From an uncultured Eubacteriales bacterium (GTDB lineage: Bacteria; Bacillota; Clostridia; Oscillospirales; Butyricicoccaceae): a DNA stretch of 13,870 bases. The notes under the pieces are model-generated. The model did not search any database. It worked only from the letters and a program-made list of their open reading frames with translations, and was not told the DNA's origin. Shown in pieces: positions 1-6,298 of this stretch (positions are counted from its first letter, which is position 1; the number at the start of each line of letters is the position of its first letter). Position numbers and translations under genes: made by a program. Location of the stretch: the NCBI GenBank assembly GCA_910585875.1, contig CAJUIK010000006.1:55510-69379 (forward strand), written 5' to 3'.

Positions 1-399
1 GTATTGATAGGACCCGGTGAGCATATAGGCGCTGAGCCCTTCGGTTTCCAGCGCCGTGACCTTGCCCAACAGGTTTTCCAGGCTGCGGGAGGTTCCGTCG
101 GTGCCCAGCAGGCCCAGCACGGTGGTGACGCCGCTGTTCACCAGCTCGCTGAGGTTCAGCTCCGGGGTGCGGCTGTGGTAGCCCTGTTCCCCGCCGCCGC
201 CGGTGACGTGGACGTGGATATCGATCAGCCCCGGCGCCACAATGGCCCCCTGCATATCCAGGGTTTCCACCCCGGGCAGACCCTCGTATCCCTCGATCTT
301 CTCCTCCACCAGCATAATCTTCTCCCCGGCAATCAGGATATCCCGCTTGCCCAGGCGTTCCGGCGCGTAAACGTCGCAGTTTTTCAGCAGTTTCAGCAT
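1..399 (-). CDS. iadA: Isoaspartyl dipeptidase, N-terminal part (runs off the left edge)
   Basis: The first 133 residues of a zinc-dependent beta-aspartyl (isoaspartyl) dipeptidase of the amidohydrolase superfamily, a cytoplasmic enzyme that hydrolyses isoaspartyl dipeptides arising from damaged proteins. Visible hallmarks are the metal-binding HVH (His62, His64) after PGLID, then the GGGGE stretch (67-71). Glu71 and Tyr131 fall at the places of E. coli IadA Glu77 and Tyr137 (constant offset of 6), which are substrate-contacting residues in that enzyme. The block around residues 90-101 (SGVTTVLGLLGTDG) is also typical and separates IadA from dihydroorotases and adenine deaminases. The start is the ATG at 399-397, preceded by a GAGAGGGG ribosome binding site. 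The remaining ~250 residues, with the other metal ligands, lie outside the window, so intactness cannot be judged. It is divergent from the gene at 531. Confidence 0.9.
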   Translation of the reverse strand, partial: MLKLLKNCDVYAPERLGKRDILIAGEKIMLVEEKIEGYEGLPGVETLDMQGAIVAPGLIDIHVHVTGGGGEQGYHSRTPELNLSELVNSGVTTVLGLLGTDGTSRSLENLLGKVTALETEGLSAYMLTGSYQY

Positions 400-427
400 A
401 AAAAATCCCCTCTCTTGGTTTTCCTTT

Positions 428-456
428 ATTTTACCAGAACCGCCGCCGTTTTGCAA
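428..456 (-). promoter_or_regulatory. Predicted sigma-A promoter of iadA
   Basis: On the minus strand TTGCAA (456-451) and TAAAAT (433-428) are separated by 17 nt, each close to the consensus, and lie about 30 nt before the iadA ATG. Called from the sequence only; no start site is known. Confidence 0.55.
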
Positions 457-479
457 TCGGAATCGGGAGGTTTCAATCT

Positions 480-508
480 TTGACAATTCCCTCTCGTTGT
501 GATATCCT
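480..508 (+). promoter_or_regulatory. Predicted sigma-A promoter with extended -10 for the 531-2269 gene pair
   Basis: A perfect TTGACA (480-485) is followed after 17 nt by TATCCT (503-508), preceded by TGA, which fits the extended -10 form (TGN before the hexamer). This compensates for the 4/6 match of the -10 box. The gene's AAGGAGG ribosome binding site begins about 9 nt further on, so the leader would be short. The promoter is back to back with that of iadA. Confidence 0.55.
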
Positions 509-530
509 GATATTGTAAGGAGGTTATTTT

Positions 531-1631
531 ATGAAAAACAAGTGGAAAATCTTTTTGGCAACGGCTCTGGCCGTCGCAGCGCTGGTTGGCGTGTCTGTCT
601 TTATTGCCGCTGACAGGCGGGAAGTCTGGGGTCATACGGATGGTTTAACCGACGAAGAAATTCTTCAGCAGCTGGCGGATCTGGAAACTGAGGATTTCAA
701 ACGAGATGTGGAAAAGGCGCTGGCCGAAGGGGAAAATTCAGAAATCTCTCGCTTATGGATACATACCCTCTTTCAACGAGTTGACGAATACACTGACGAC
801 GAACTCATCGAAAATTTTCTCGCCTCTTCCCAGGATTCTTTGGTCCCTCACATATGGATGGAACTATATGCGGAAAAATATCCGGACATGGATCACAACG
901 ATCCCCGTTTTTTGGCTTGGCTGCAGGACCCCCAAAACGGCTCTGGATTCAAAGCTGCGCTCCTTTTTAGCGTAGGTTTTCAGACAGAAGAGGAAATCTC
1001 CGTACTTCAGGAATTGACGAAGGATGCTGACGAAGGATTGCGGCTTAACGCCATGCGCCGCTTGGAACTGGTTAGGCCCGCAGACGCCTTGGACGAAGCC
1101 TGGCAGATCATTGAGAACTATCAAAACGGCGGCGACAACCGCATCCATGGAGCTATTGATACCATCGCCCAGCAGTTGGCGGATAGCACAATGGCCCGAA
1201 ACAGCCATTGGCAACAACAAAAAGGGAAGCTGATGGCCGTCTGCCAGCAAATTCTGGAGAACGAACCCAGCCAAACGTTGAAAGATTCCGTGGTCTACGA
1301 TATGCAGCTGCTGGGAGACTGGGACGCTCTGCAAATGATTGTGGAAAGCCCGGATGTGGATCAGATTATGAAAAAAGCCATCATTGACAACAATTACTTC
1401 CTGCTGGAAGAAGCGCTGCTGGCGCCGGAGCCCCAGGCAGAGCAACTCCGTTTCGCTGTGGACTGCATGGAAATCCTGCCCATTAAGGATTTGCACGACC
1501 CGCTGGAAGCCGCTCTGGCCGCCCAGCCCCAGGCTTTTTCCGCCGATGAGGCAGAAGACCTGACCGCCCTTCTGGATTCCATGCTGGAGGAAGGCGTCAA
1601 CGCCAAAACCTGGCTGAAAGAAGACCGGTAA
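531..1631 (+). CDS. Membrane-anchored, all-helical HEAT-like protein of unknown function
   Basis: 366 residues, not recognised as a named family. A short basic N-terminus (MKNKWK) precedes one hydrophobic segment (about residues 7-27), which reads as a signal anchor or uncleaved signal peptide. There is no lipobox cysteine, so the rest should lie outside the membrane. Residues 37-366 are acidic, rich in Leu, Ala, Glu, Asp and Gln, and read as successive amphipathic helices. Motifs such as EEISVLQELTKDADEGLRL followed by NAMRRLEL resemble HEAT/armadillo helix pairs, which usually bind proteins; that assignment is inference. No catalytic motif is seen. The ATG at 531 has an ideal AAGGAGG site. 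The stop is 20 nt before the secreted cysteine-hydrolase-like gene, so the two are probably one transcript and may act together at the cell surface. Base composition is intermediate between the GC-rich chromosome and the AT-rich downstream gene. Confidence 0.8.
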   Translation: MKNKWKIFLATALAVAALVGVSVFIAADRREVWGHTDGLTDEEILQQLADLETEDFKRDVEKALAEGENSEISRLWIHTLFQRVDEYTDDELIENFLASSQDSLVPHIWMELYAEKYPDMDHNDPRFLAWLQDPQNGSGFKAALLFSVGFQTEEEISVLQELTKDADEGLRLNAMRRLELVRPADALDEAWQIIENYQNGGDNRIHGAIDTIAQQLADSTMARNSHWQQQKGKLMAVCQQILENEPSQTLKDSVVYDMQLLGDWDALQMIVESPDVDQIMKKAIIDNNYFLLEEALLAPEPQAEQLRFAVDCMEILPIKDLHDPLEAALAAQPQAFSADEAEDLTALLDSMLEEGVNAKTWLKEDR

Positions 1632-1651
1632 GAGAGAAAGGATGAGAAAAA

Positions 1652-2269
1652 ATGAAGGTTTCAAAAGCGCTCGGTATTCTGCTGTTGACTGTTCTGTTGG
1701 TGAGCCTGCCTTGCCAAGCTGCTACAGGTAATCAGGGATATGCTGTTTATCGCGATGGCGTATTAGGAGGCCTCAATTGGCATACCGGTATTATGGTGGA
1801 ACCCAATTCCTCTAACTACGGTTCTGCGATATCCCATGCCCCAGGAACTGGTTCGAAAACTGGTTACACTTCTTATAACGGTTTTGTTAATGGAAATAAA
1901 TATAAAGGCTTATTTAGACCTTTTAAAACTATGAGTACGCATGAGCGTGATCTTGTTGTATCAACCGCCAGATATATTGCACAAAAAGGAATTCCATATA
2001 TATCCACAAAAATGATGATTGGAAATCAAAATAATGGGAGGGATCGATTTTATCCCAATGATATATTGAACCTTCGCTGCGATGGTGTGGTAGAGTACTG
2101 TTATGAGTACAATGGCATTAAGGTCTGTGGCAACGATTCTTGTTGGGATATTTCCAAAAACAGCAAAGCAGAAATCGATATGCATTCTGGCCTATATCGA
2201 GCTTTCGATCCAAAAGAACAAGCACAACAGTATATGTACCAAATCGGTCAGTTCAATGAAAAGCCCTAA
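1652..2269 (+). CDS. Secreted permuted papain/NlpC-P60-like cysteine hydrolase (putative)
   Basis: 205 residues. A clear signal peptide occupies residues 1 to about 23 (basic start, LLLTVLLVSLP core, CQA/A cleavage region), so the mature protein of ~180 residues should be exported. Two blocks suggest a circularly permuted NlpC/P60 or YiiX-type papain fold: NWHTGIMVE with His44 near the mature N-terminus, and LRCDGVVEYCYE with Cys143 opening a helix. In permuted members the His precedes the Cys, as here. Such enzymes cleave amide or ester bonds in peptidoglycan, peptides or lipids; the substrate cannot be read. Further cysteines at 150, 159 and 164 might form disulfides or bind metal. The start has a GAAAGGA site ~9 nt upstream. 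The body of the gene is strikingly AT-rich (some 60-base stretches near 28% GC, against about 60% in neighbouring genes), suggesting recent acquisition. The fold call is inference from short motifs. Confidence 0.7.
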   Translation: MKVSKALGILLLTVLLVSLPCQAATGNQGYAVYRDGVLGGLNWHTGIMVEPNSSNYGSAISHAPGTGSKTGYTSYNGFVNGNKYKGLFRPFKTMSTHERDLVVSTARYIAQKGIPYISTKMMIGNQNNGRDRFYPNDILNLRCDGVVEYCYEYNGIKVCGNDSCWDISKNSKAEIDMHSGLYRAFDPKEQAQQYMYQIGQFNEKP

Positions 2270-2279
2270 CCTCCATCAA

Positions 2280-2309
2280 AAAACAGCCAGGCAAAAGCCT
2301 GGCTGTTTT
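2280..2309. terminator. Bidirectional intrinsic terminator between the secreted protein gene and mgsA
   Basis: A perfect stem of nine mostly GC pairs (2284-2292 with 2297-2305), extended by four A-T pairs, around an AAAA loop. T-rich tails follow on both strands: TTTTGTTATTCTTCTTTTC on plus and a run of six T on minus. It begins ~10 nt after the plus-strand stop (2269) and ends directly at the mgsA stop (2311), so it serves both convergent units. Confidence 0.9.
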
Positions 2310-2310
2310 G

Positions 2311-2769
2311 TTATTCTTCTTTTCCCGCCTCAAAGTCCGTCAGCTGCCGGGGGTATTCCCGATCCATATAGGGGGAGGTAATCAGGAAATCGGCGGCGGA
2401 CCGGTTGGTGGCCACGGGGATATTATACAGGGCGGCCACCCGCAGCAGGGCTTTGACATCCGGGTCGTGGGGCTGGGGGGACAGAGGGTCCCAGAAAAAG
2501 ATCAACATATCGATCTCCCCCTGGGCGATCAGCCCGCCCAGCTGCATATCGCCCCCCAGAGGGCCGCTTTGATAGGGCTCCACTTCCAGGCCCGTCTGCC
2601 GGGCTACCAGCCGGGCGGTGGTTCCTGTGCCGCACAGGCTGTGCCGGGCCAGCTGTTCCCGGCGCTCCGCAGCCCATTCCATCATCTGATCTTTCATATG
2701 GTCATGGGCCACCAGGGCTACGCGCTTACAGGCCCCCAACGGGGCAGAAATTTTTTTGTTTTGAGACAT
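2311..2769 (-). CDS. mgsA: Methylglyoxal synthase
   Basis: 152 residues, the same length as E. coli MgsA. The enzyme converts dihydroxyacetone phosphate to methylglyoxal and phosphate, a cytoplasmic bypass of lower glycolysis that relieves phosphosugar overload. Conserved parts are all present: the LVAHDHMK phosphate-site start (residues 20-26), ATGTT-like GTGTTARL (48-54), SGPLGGDMQLGG with the catalytic base Asp74, and FFWDPL followed by PHDPDVKALLR (His101, Asp104). The start chosen is the ATG at 2769, because an AAGGAG site lies 6-7 nt before it and the length then fits the family. An in-frame extension up to 2823 would overlap the predicted promoter and lacks homology. It is divergent from the phosphohexomutase gene, and both deal with sugar phosphate flux. 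Confidence 0.96.
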   Translation of the reverse strand: MSQNKKISAPLGACKRVALVAHDHMKDQMMEWAAERREQLARHSLCGTGTTARLVARQTGLEVEPYQSGPLGGDMQLGGLIAQGEIDMLIFFWDPLSPQPHDPDVKALLRVAALYNIPVATNRSAADFLITSPYMDREYPRQLTDFEAGKEE

Positions 2770-2818
2770 ATATTCTCCTTTTCTACGGTCTGTTTTCCTT
2801 GCGTTTGCCGTCGCTCCT

Positions 2819-2847
2819 ATCATACCCCATCCCGAGCGAATTGAAAA
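2819..2847 (-). promoter_or_regulatory. Predicted mgsA promoter
   Basis: On the minus strand TTTTCA (2847-2842) and TATGAT (2824-2819) are separated by 17 nt. The -10 is a 5/6 match and the -35 is weaker (4/6). It lies about 50 nt before the mgsA ATG. The pgcA promoter uses an identical TATGAT on the other strand. Confidence 0.5.
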
Positions 2848-2869
2848 GCAGGGCTGTTGTAAAGTTTTC

Positions 2870-2899
2870 TTGACAAGCCCCTGCTCTGGCCTCTATGAT
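2870..2899 (+). promoter_or_regulatory. Predicted sigma-A promoter of the phosphohexomutase operon
   Basis: A perfect TTGACA (2870-2875) and TATGAT (2894-2899) are 18 nt apart, about 50 nt before the ATG at 2951. In the leader, CCCGG (2917-2921) can pair with CCGGG (2928-2932), forming a small hairpin a few bases before the GGAGG ribosome binding site (2938-2942). Confidence 0.7.
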
Positions 2900-2950
2900 G
2901 AAGAGTAGAAAAATTCCCCGGCCTCCGCCGGGATCTGGGAGGTTTTGCAG

Positions 2951-4654
2951 ATGGAAATTTGGCGAAAACAGTTCCAAGACTGGCTGGAAAGCCCGCTGCT
3001 GGAAGAGGAAGAGCGGCGGCAAATGGAGCAGACTGCGGAAGAGGAGCGGCGGCTCCTTTTCTCCGCCCCCCTGGCCTTTGGCACCGCCGGGCTCCGAGGG
3101 GAGATGGCGCCAGGGCCCGGCGGCGTCAACCGCTTCACCATAGCTCAGGCCGCCCTGGCCTTTGGCCGGTTTTTGCTGGAAACCCAGCCGGAAGCCCGAC
3201 AAAAAGGGGTCTGCCTGTGCTGCGACGCCCGGCGAAACAGCCGAACTTTTGCGGACGCCGCGGCCCGGGCCCTCTCCAGCCTGGGCCTGCCGATCTTCCT
3301 CTTCCCCCAGCCTCGTCCCACGCCAGAGCTGTCCTTCGCCGTTCGCTGCCTGGGCGCCGCCGGCGGCATGAACGTCACCGCCAGCCATAACCCTCGGCAG
3401 TTCAACGGCTGCAAGCTCTACCGCCATACCGGCGCCCAGCTGACCGACGAGGAATGCGCCCAGGTCGCCCGGCGTATGGCGGATCTGCCTCTGCTGGCGC
3501 CTCTGCCCCAGGGGGACCAGGGGAAAATCCATGCATTAGACCGATCTATCGATCGTCAATATTTGGAGGCTGTGGCGGCGGAAAGCCAGCCCGAGGCCCA
3601 GACCCTGCCCTGGCGGGGCAAATTGACGTTGGTTTACACCCCGCTCCACGGCGTGGGCGGCCTGCTGCTGCCCCAGCTGCTCCGCAGCCAGGGCTTTACC
3701 GACCTTCACTGCGTAGAAGAGCAGATGGCGCCGGACGGGGATTTCCCCACCGCCCCCTCTCCCAACCCGGAGATCCCTCAGGCCTTTGCTCTGGCCCTCA
3801 AGCTGGCCCGGCAAGTTCAAGCGGATTTGGTGATCGCCACCGACCCGGACGCGGACCGAGTGGCCTTCGCCGCTCTGCGCCAGGGGGAATACCAGATCCT
3901 TTCCGGCCACCAGGCCGGCTGTCTGCTGGCCGAGCATCTGTTTTCCGCCCGGCGGCGCTTGGGAACCCTGCCTCAGCGCCCCTTCCTGGTAAAAAGCCTT
4001 GTCACCACCCAGCTGGCGGAAAAAATCGCCCGATCTTACGGCGGGCAAGGGCTGGACGCTTTCACCGGTTTCAAGCACATGGCCAATTTGGCCCAGAACC
4101 GGGAGGACCAGGGGCAGGGGCAGTGCGTCTTGGCTTTTGAAGAAGCCATCGGCGCCATGGTAGGGAGCCACTGCCGGGACAAAGACGGCCTGGCCGCCGC
4201 CTTGGCCCTCTGCCATCTGGCCGCTCAGTGCCTCAGCCAAGGAATTTCCCTTTGGGACAAGCTGGAGCAGCTTTACCAGACCCACGGCTTTTACTTGGAG
4301 GACGCTTTCAGCCTGACCTTTCAGGGGCCGGAAGCCCAAGCCCGCATGGCCGACGCCATGGACCGTCTGCGGGCCTGCCCTCCCGCAGATTTAGGAGGGC
4401 TTCCCATAGGGGAAATCCGGGATTATTTGAAAGGAATCGCCCTGGAACCCGCCGCCAATCGCGCAAAGCCCCTTTGCCTATCCGGCGCGGATATGGTATA
4501 CTATAAGGCGGCGGGGGGCGATTTGGCCGTCCGCCCTTCCGGCACAGAGCCGAAAATCAAATGTTATCTGCTGGCCCAAGGCCAGAGCCGGGCCCAAGCC
4601 GAAGAGAGCCTGGCCGCCCTGCGGCGGGCCGCTCCCGCCCTGCTGGGCCAGTGA
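2951..4654 (+). CDS. pgcA: Phosphoglucomutase / phosphomannomutase (alpha-D-phosphohexomutase)
   Basis: 567 residues, the usual length of Firmicutes PgcA-type phosphohexomutases, which interconvert glucose 6-phosphate and glucose 1-phosphate (some also act on mannose or pentose phosphates) and feed cell-wall and glycan precursors. All four family elements are present in order: FGTAGLRG (43-50); the phosphoserine loop TASHNP with Ser145; the Mg-binding DPDADR (298-303); the sugar-specificity region GFKHM (373-377) and FEEAIG (396-401); and the C-terminal phosphate loop RPSGTEPK (528-535). The ATG at 2951 is preferred over an in-frame TTG at 2945 because GGAGG (2938-2942) is 8 nt before the ATG. 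A small membrane protein gene follows after 19 nt, probably on the same transcript. Glucose versus mannose preference cannot be read, so the symbol is by analogy with B. subtilis. Confidence 0.9.
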   Translation: MEIWRKQFQDWLESPLLEEEERRQMEQTAEEERRLLFSAPLAFGTAGLRGEMAPGPGGVNRFTIAQAALAFGRFLLETQPEARQKGVCLCCDARRNSRTFADAAARALSSLGLPIFLFPQPRPTPELSFAVRCLGAAGGMNVTASHNPRQFNGCKLYRHTGAQLTDEECAQVARRMADLPLLAPLPQGDQGKIHALDRSIDRQYLEAVAAESQPEAQTLPWRGKLTLVYTPLHGVGGLLLPQLLRSQGFTDLHCVEEQMAPDGDFPTAPSPNPEIPQAFALALKLARQVQADLVIATDPDADRVAFAALRQGEYQILSGHQAGCLLAEHLFSARRRLGTLPQRPFLVKSLVTTQLAEKIARSYGGQGLDAFTGFKHMANLAQNREDQGQGQCVLAFEEAIGAMVGSHCRDKDGLAAALALCHLAAQCLSQGISLWDKLEQLYQTHGFYLEDAFSLTFQGPEAQARMADAMDRLRACPPADLGGLPIGEIRDYLKGIALEPAANRAKPLCLSGADMVYYKAAGGDLAVRPSGTEPKIKCYLLAQGQSRAQAEESLAALRRAAPALLGQ

Positions 4655-4673
4655 ACCCAAAGGAGAAATGGAT

Positions 4674-5243
4674 ATGAGCCAGACCTCTGCCAAACCCATC
4701 CCTGCCAAAAAGCGCGATCCCGAAAAAAAGCCCTCCAAATTCGCCTTGTTCCTTCCAGCGGCTTTGCTGGCGGTTCTCGCGCTGGCGGCCTTTTTCCTCT
4801 TCGCCCTGCCCTCTCTGCGAGGCGACCAGGCCAACCCTCAAAAGCTGATACAAAAATATTATCACAATCTCTACGCCGGCGACCTGAAAAAGCTGCCCGA
4901 ATGCCTTCCCGAGGAGCTGCGGGAGTCCTTTGAGCAGGTGAGCACCATGGGCGGCGTCAGCAGCAGCATCTACCTCTCCTACAGGCAGCAGATGGAGGAG
5001 GAGATCGGAGAAAATATCCGCGTGGAGGCGAAGCTGACGGCCAACGAAAACGCCGGCTCAGACAAGCTCAACGCCACCCAAAAGGATTTCGACGGCGCTA
5101 CCGCCGTCAATCTGGCGGAATTTGAAATCAAATTTACCGGCGATTCCGGCTCTGTCACCATGCAGGGCGTTACATATGTGACGAAAATCGGCGGTCAATG
5201 GTATCTCACCACCTATAATCTCCTGTTGGACCGCGTCGCCTGA
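4674..5243 (+). CDS. Small membrane-anchored protein, possible NTF2-like extracytoplasmic domain
   Basis: 189 residues, not recognised. It has a polar, Lys/Pro-rich N-terminus (1-22), one strongly hydrophobic segment (about 23-46), then an extracytoplasmic domain of ~140 residues. The domain begins with helices (NPQKLIQKYYHNLYAGDLKKL) and ends with strand-like text (GVTYVTKIGGQWYLTTYNLLL). That order and the QWYL ending resemble NTF2-like/DUF4878-type domains found on many Gram-positive surface proteins; this is inference. The ATG at 4674 is chosen because AGGAG (4661-4665) is 8 nt before it. The ATG two codons earlier (4668) is only 2 nt from that site. It lies 19 nt after the phosphohexomutase stop, so co-transcription is likely, though a metabolic link is not evident. 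Confidence 0.8.
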   Translation: MSQTSAKPIPAKKRDPEKKPSKFALFLPAALLAVLALAAFFLFALPSLRGDQANPQKLIQKYYHNLYAGDLKKLPECLPEELRESFEQVSTMGGVSSSIYLSYRQQMEEEIGENIRVEAKLTANENAGSDKLNATQKDFDGATAVNLAEFEIKFTGDSGSVTMQGVTYVTKIGGQWYLTTYNLLLDRVA

Positions 5244-5344
5244 CGCTCGGAGCCGGCGGTTACAGCTTGCGGCGGCTTGCCTCATCCTTTCCAACGCCTG
5301 CCGGCGGCTGCAGATGCGCCCCCATACGGCCCTCCGTTCAAAAG

Positions 5345-5378
5345 AAAACGCGCCTGCGAACATTCGCAGGCGCGTTTT
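5345..5378. terminator. Bidirectional intrinsic terminator between the pgcA unit and the deaminase gene
   Basis: A perfect inverted repeat with 16-nt arms (5345-5360 and 5363-5378, core ACGCGCCTGCGAA) closes around a very short loop. T-rich tracts follow on both strands (plus: TTTTGTTTTACTTTTTT; minus: TTTTCTTTTG). It lies ~100 nt after the plus-strand stop and ~11 nt beyond the minus-strand stop at 5390. The bases between 5244 and 5344 show no gene. Confidence 0.92.
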
Positions 5379-5389
5379 GTTTTACTTTT

Positions 5390-5794
5390 TTACTGCCGGG
5401 GACGGACGACGCGCCAGTCATAGGGCAAAAGCTGGGCCAGCGTCATAACCTTATCTTTTTCCACCATCACCTGGGCCTGGTCGTTTCCCTCCCCCAGCTG
5501 AACCAAAAACTGGCGGCAACGGCCGCAGGGCGGCGTTATGTCCCCCTTGTCGTCCACAGCAATTACAGCCGCGATATCCTGTTCCCCCGCCGTCACCATG
5601 GCGGCGGCCGCCGCGTGCTCGGCGCAAAAGCCCATAGAGCAGGCGGTGTCTATGTTGACGCCTATATAGATATTGCCCTTCTGAGTCAGAATGGCGGCCG
5701 CAACGCTGCCGGCGTCGGTATACGGGGTCAGCGTCCGCTTTCCAGCAGCCTTCCGGGCCTCTTCATATAACAAGCTGAAATCAATCTGGGGCAT
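5390..5794 (-). CDS. Cytidine deaminase-family protein, blasticidin-S deaminase-like
   Basis: 134 residues of the zinc-dependent cytidine deaminase superfamily. Zinc ligands and the catalytic glutamate are visible: CAE (Cys57, Glu59) and PCGRC (Cys90, Cys93). The usual cytidine deaminase start YSxFxVGAAL is replaced by PYTDAGSVAAAIL. The GNIYIGVNI, GDITPPCGRCRQFLVQL and LLPYDW blocks run parallel to blasticidin-S deaminase (GRIFTGVNV, GILSPCGRCRQVLLDL, LLPSGYVW). It may therefore be a pyrimidine-salvage enzyme with a divergent pocket, or a deaminase for another aminopyrimidine nucleoside; the substrate is open. The ATG at 5794 has AAGGAGG 6-7 nt upstream; an 11-residue in-frame extension to 5827 has no such support. 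No convincing promoter is seen just upstream, where the rplQ terminator ends. Confidence 0.88.
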   Translation of the reverse strand: MPQIDFSLLYEEARKAAGKRTLTPYTDAGSVAAAILTQKGNIYIGVNIDTACSMGFCAEHAAAAAMVTAGEQDIAAVIAVDDKGDITPPCGRCRQFLVQLGEGNDQAQVMVEKDKVMTLAQLLPYDWRVVRPRQ

Positions 5795-5864
5795 TGCGCT
5801 CCTCCTTGTCTTTTGTCCGGCGTCCAAAGCGCGCCGCCTGGCGCCTGTCTCTTTGAACGAAAAT

Positions 5865-5905
5865 AAGGGATTGTCCCGATGGCATCATGCTCGGGACAAT
5901 CCCTT
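5865..5905 (-). terminator. Terminator at the end of the ribosomal superoperon
   Basis: A perfect 15-bp inverted repeat (AAGGGATTGTCCCGA, arms 5865-5879 and 5891-5905) with an 11-nt loop, 27 nt after the rplQ stop. On the minus strand it is followed by ATTTTCGTTC, a modest rather than strong T tract, so some read-through into the deaminase gene is possible. Confidence 0.75.
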
Positions 5906-5932
5906 GGATCATGTTTGGCTGAGCAGAAAACC

Positions 5933-6274
5933 TTAGATCAGCTCGATGATCGCCATCTCCGCGCCGTCGCCTCTTCTGGGCCCAATGCGGGTGATGCGAG
6001 TGTAGCCGCCGTTGCGGTCCGCGTACTTGGGCGCGATCTCGTCAAAGGTCTTTTTCACAACGGCCTCTTTGGTGATAAAGGCAAAAGCCTGGCGCTTGGC
6101 GGCCAGCGTATTCTTTTTGCCCAGAGTAATCATCTTTTCGGCCAGCGGTCTCACTTCTTTGGCCCGGGTTACGGTGGTTTCTATTTTTCCGTTCTCCAGC
6201 AGATAAGTGACCATAGCGCGCAGCATTGCTTTGCGGTGGTCGGTGGGTCTGCCGAGCTTGCGGGTTCCTGGCAT
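5933..6274 (-). CDS. rplQ: 50S ribosomal protein L17
   Basis: 113 residues, full length for bacterial L17, which sits near the peptide exit tunnel of the large subunit. The start MPGTRKLGRPTDHRKAMLR, the segment KIETTVTRAKEVRPLAEKMI and the ending RRGDGAEMAIIEL are diagnostic. The ATG at 6274 is chosen because AAAGGAGG lies ~8 nt upstream and L17 begins there; a 10-residue upstream extension is not supported. It is the last gene of the alpha part of the operon and is separated from rpoA by an unusually long (101 nt), hairpin-rich gap. Confidence 0.98.
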   Translation of the reverse strand: MPGTRKLGRPTDHRKAMLRAMVTYLLENGKIETTVTRAKEVRPLAEKMITLGKKNTLAAKRQAFAFITKEAVVKKTFDEIAPKYADRNGGYTRITRIGPRRGDGAEMAIIELI

Positions 6275-6298
6275 AATTTTACCTCCTTTGATGCTCCG

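Noticed and set aside
4..483. Plus-strand open frame opposite iadA
   Set aside because: The minus strand encodes an unmistakable isoaspartyl dipeptidase, and the plus frame runs through both predicted promoters.
2770..2823. N-terminal extension of mgsA to an upstream ATG
   Set aside because: It adds 18 residues without homology, includes the predicted -10 box, and has no ribosome binding site; the ATG at 2769 has AAGGAG and gives the family length.
5865..5932. L17 downstream element RNA motif after rplQ
   Set aside because: The position fits, but only a plain perfect hairpin is visible. I cannot confirm the conserved features of that motif by eye, and a terminator explains it.
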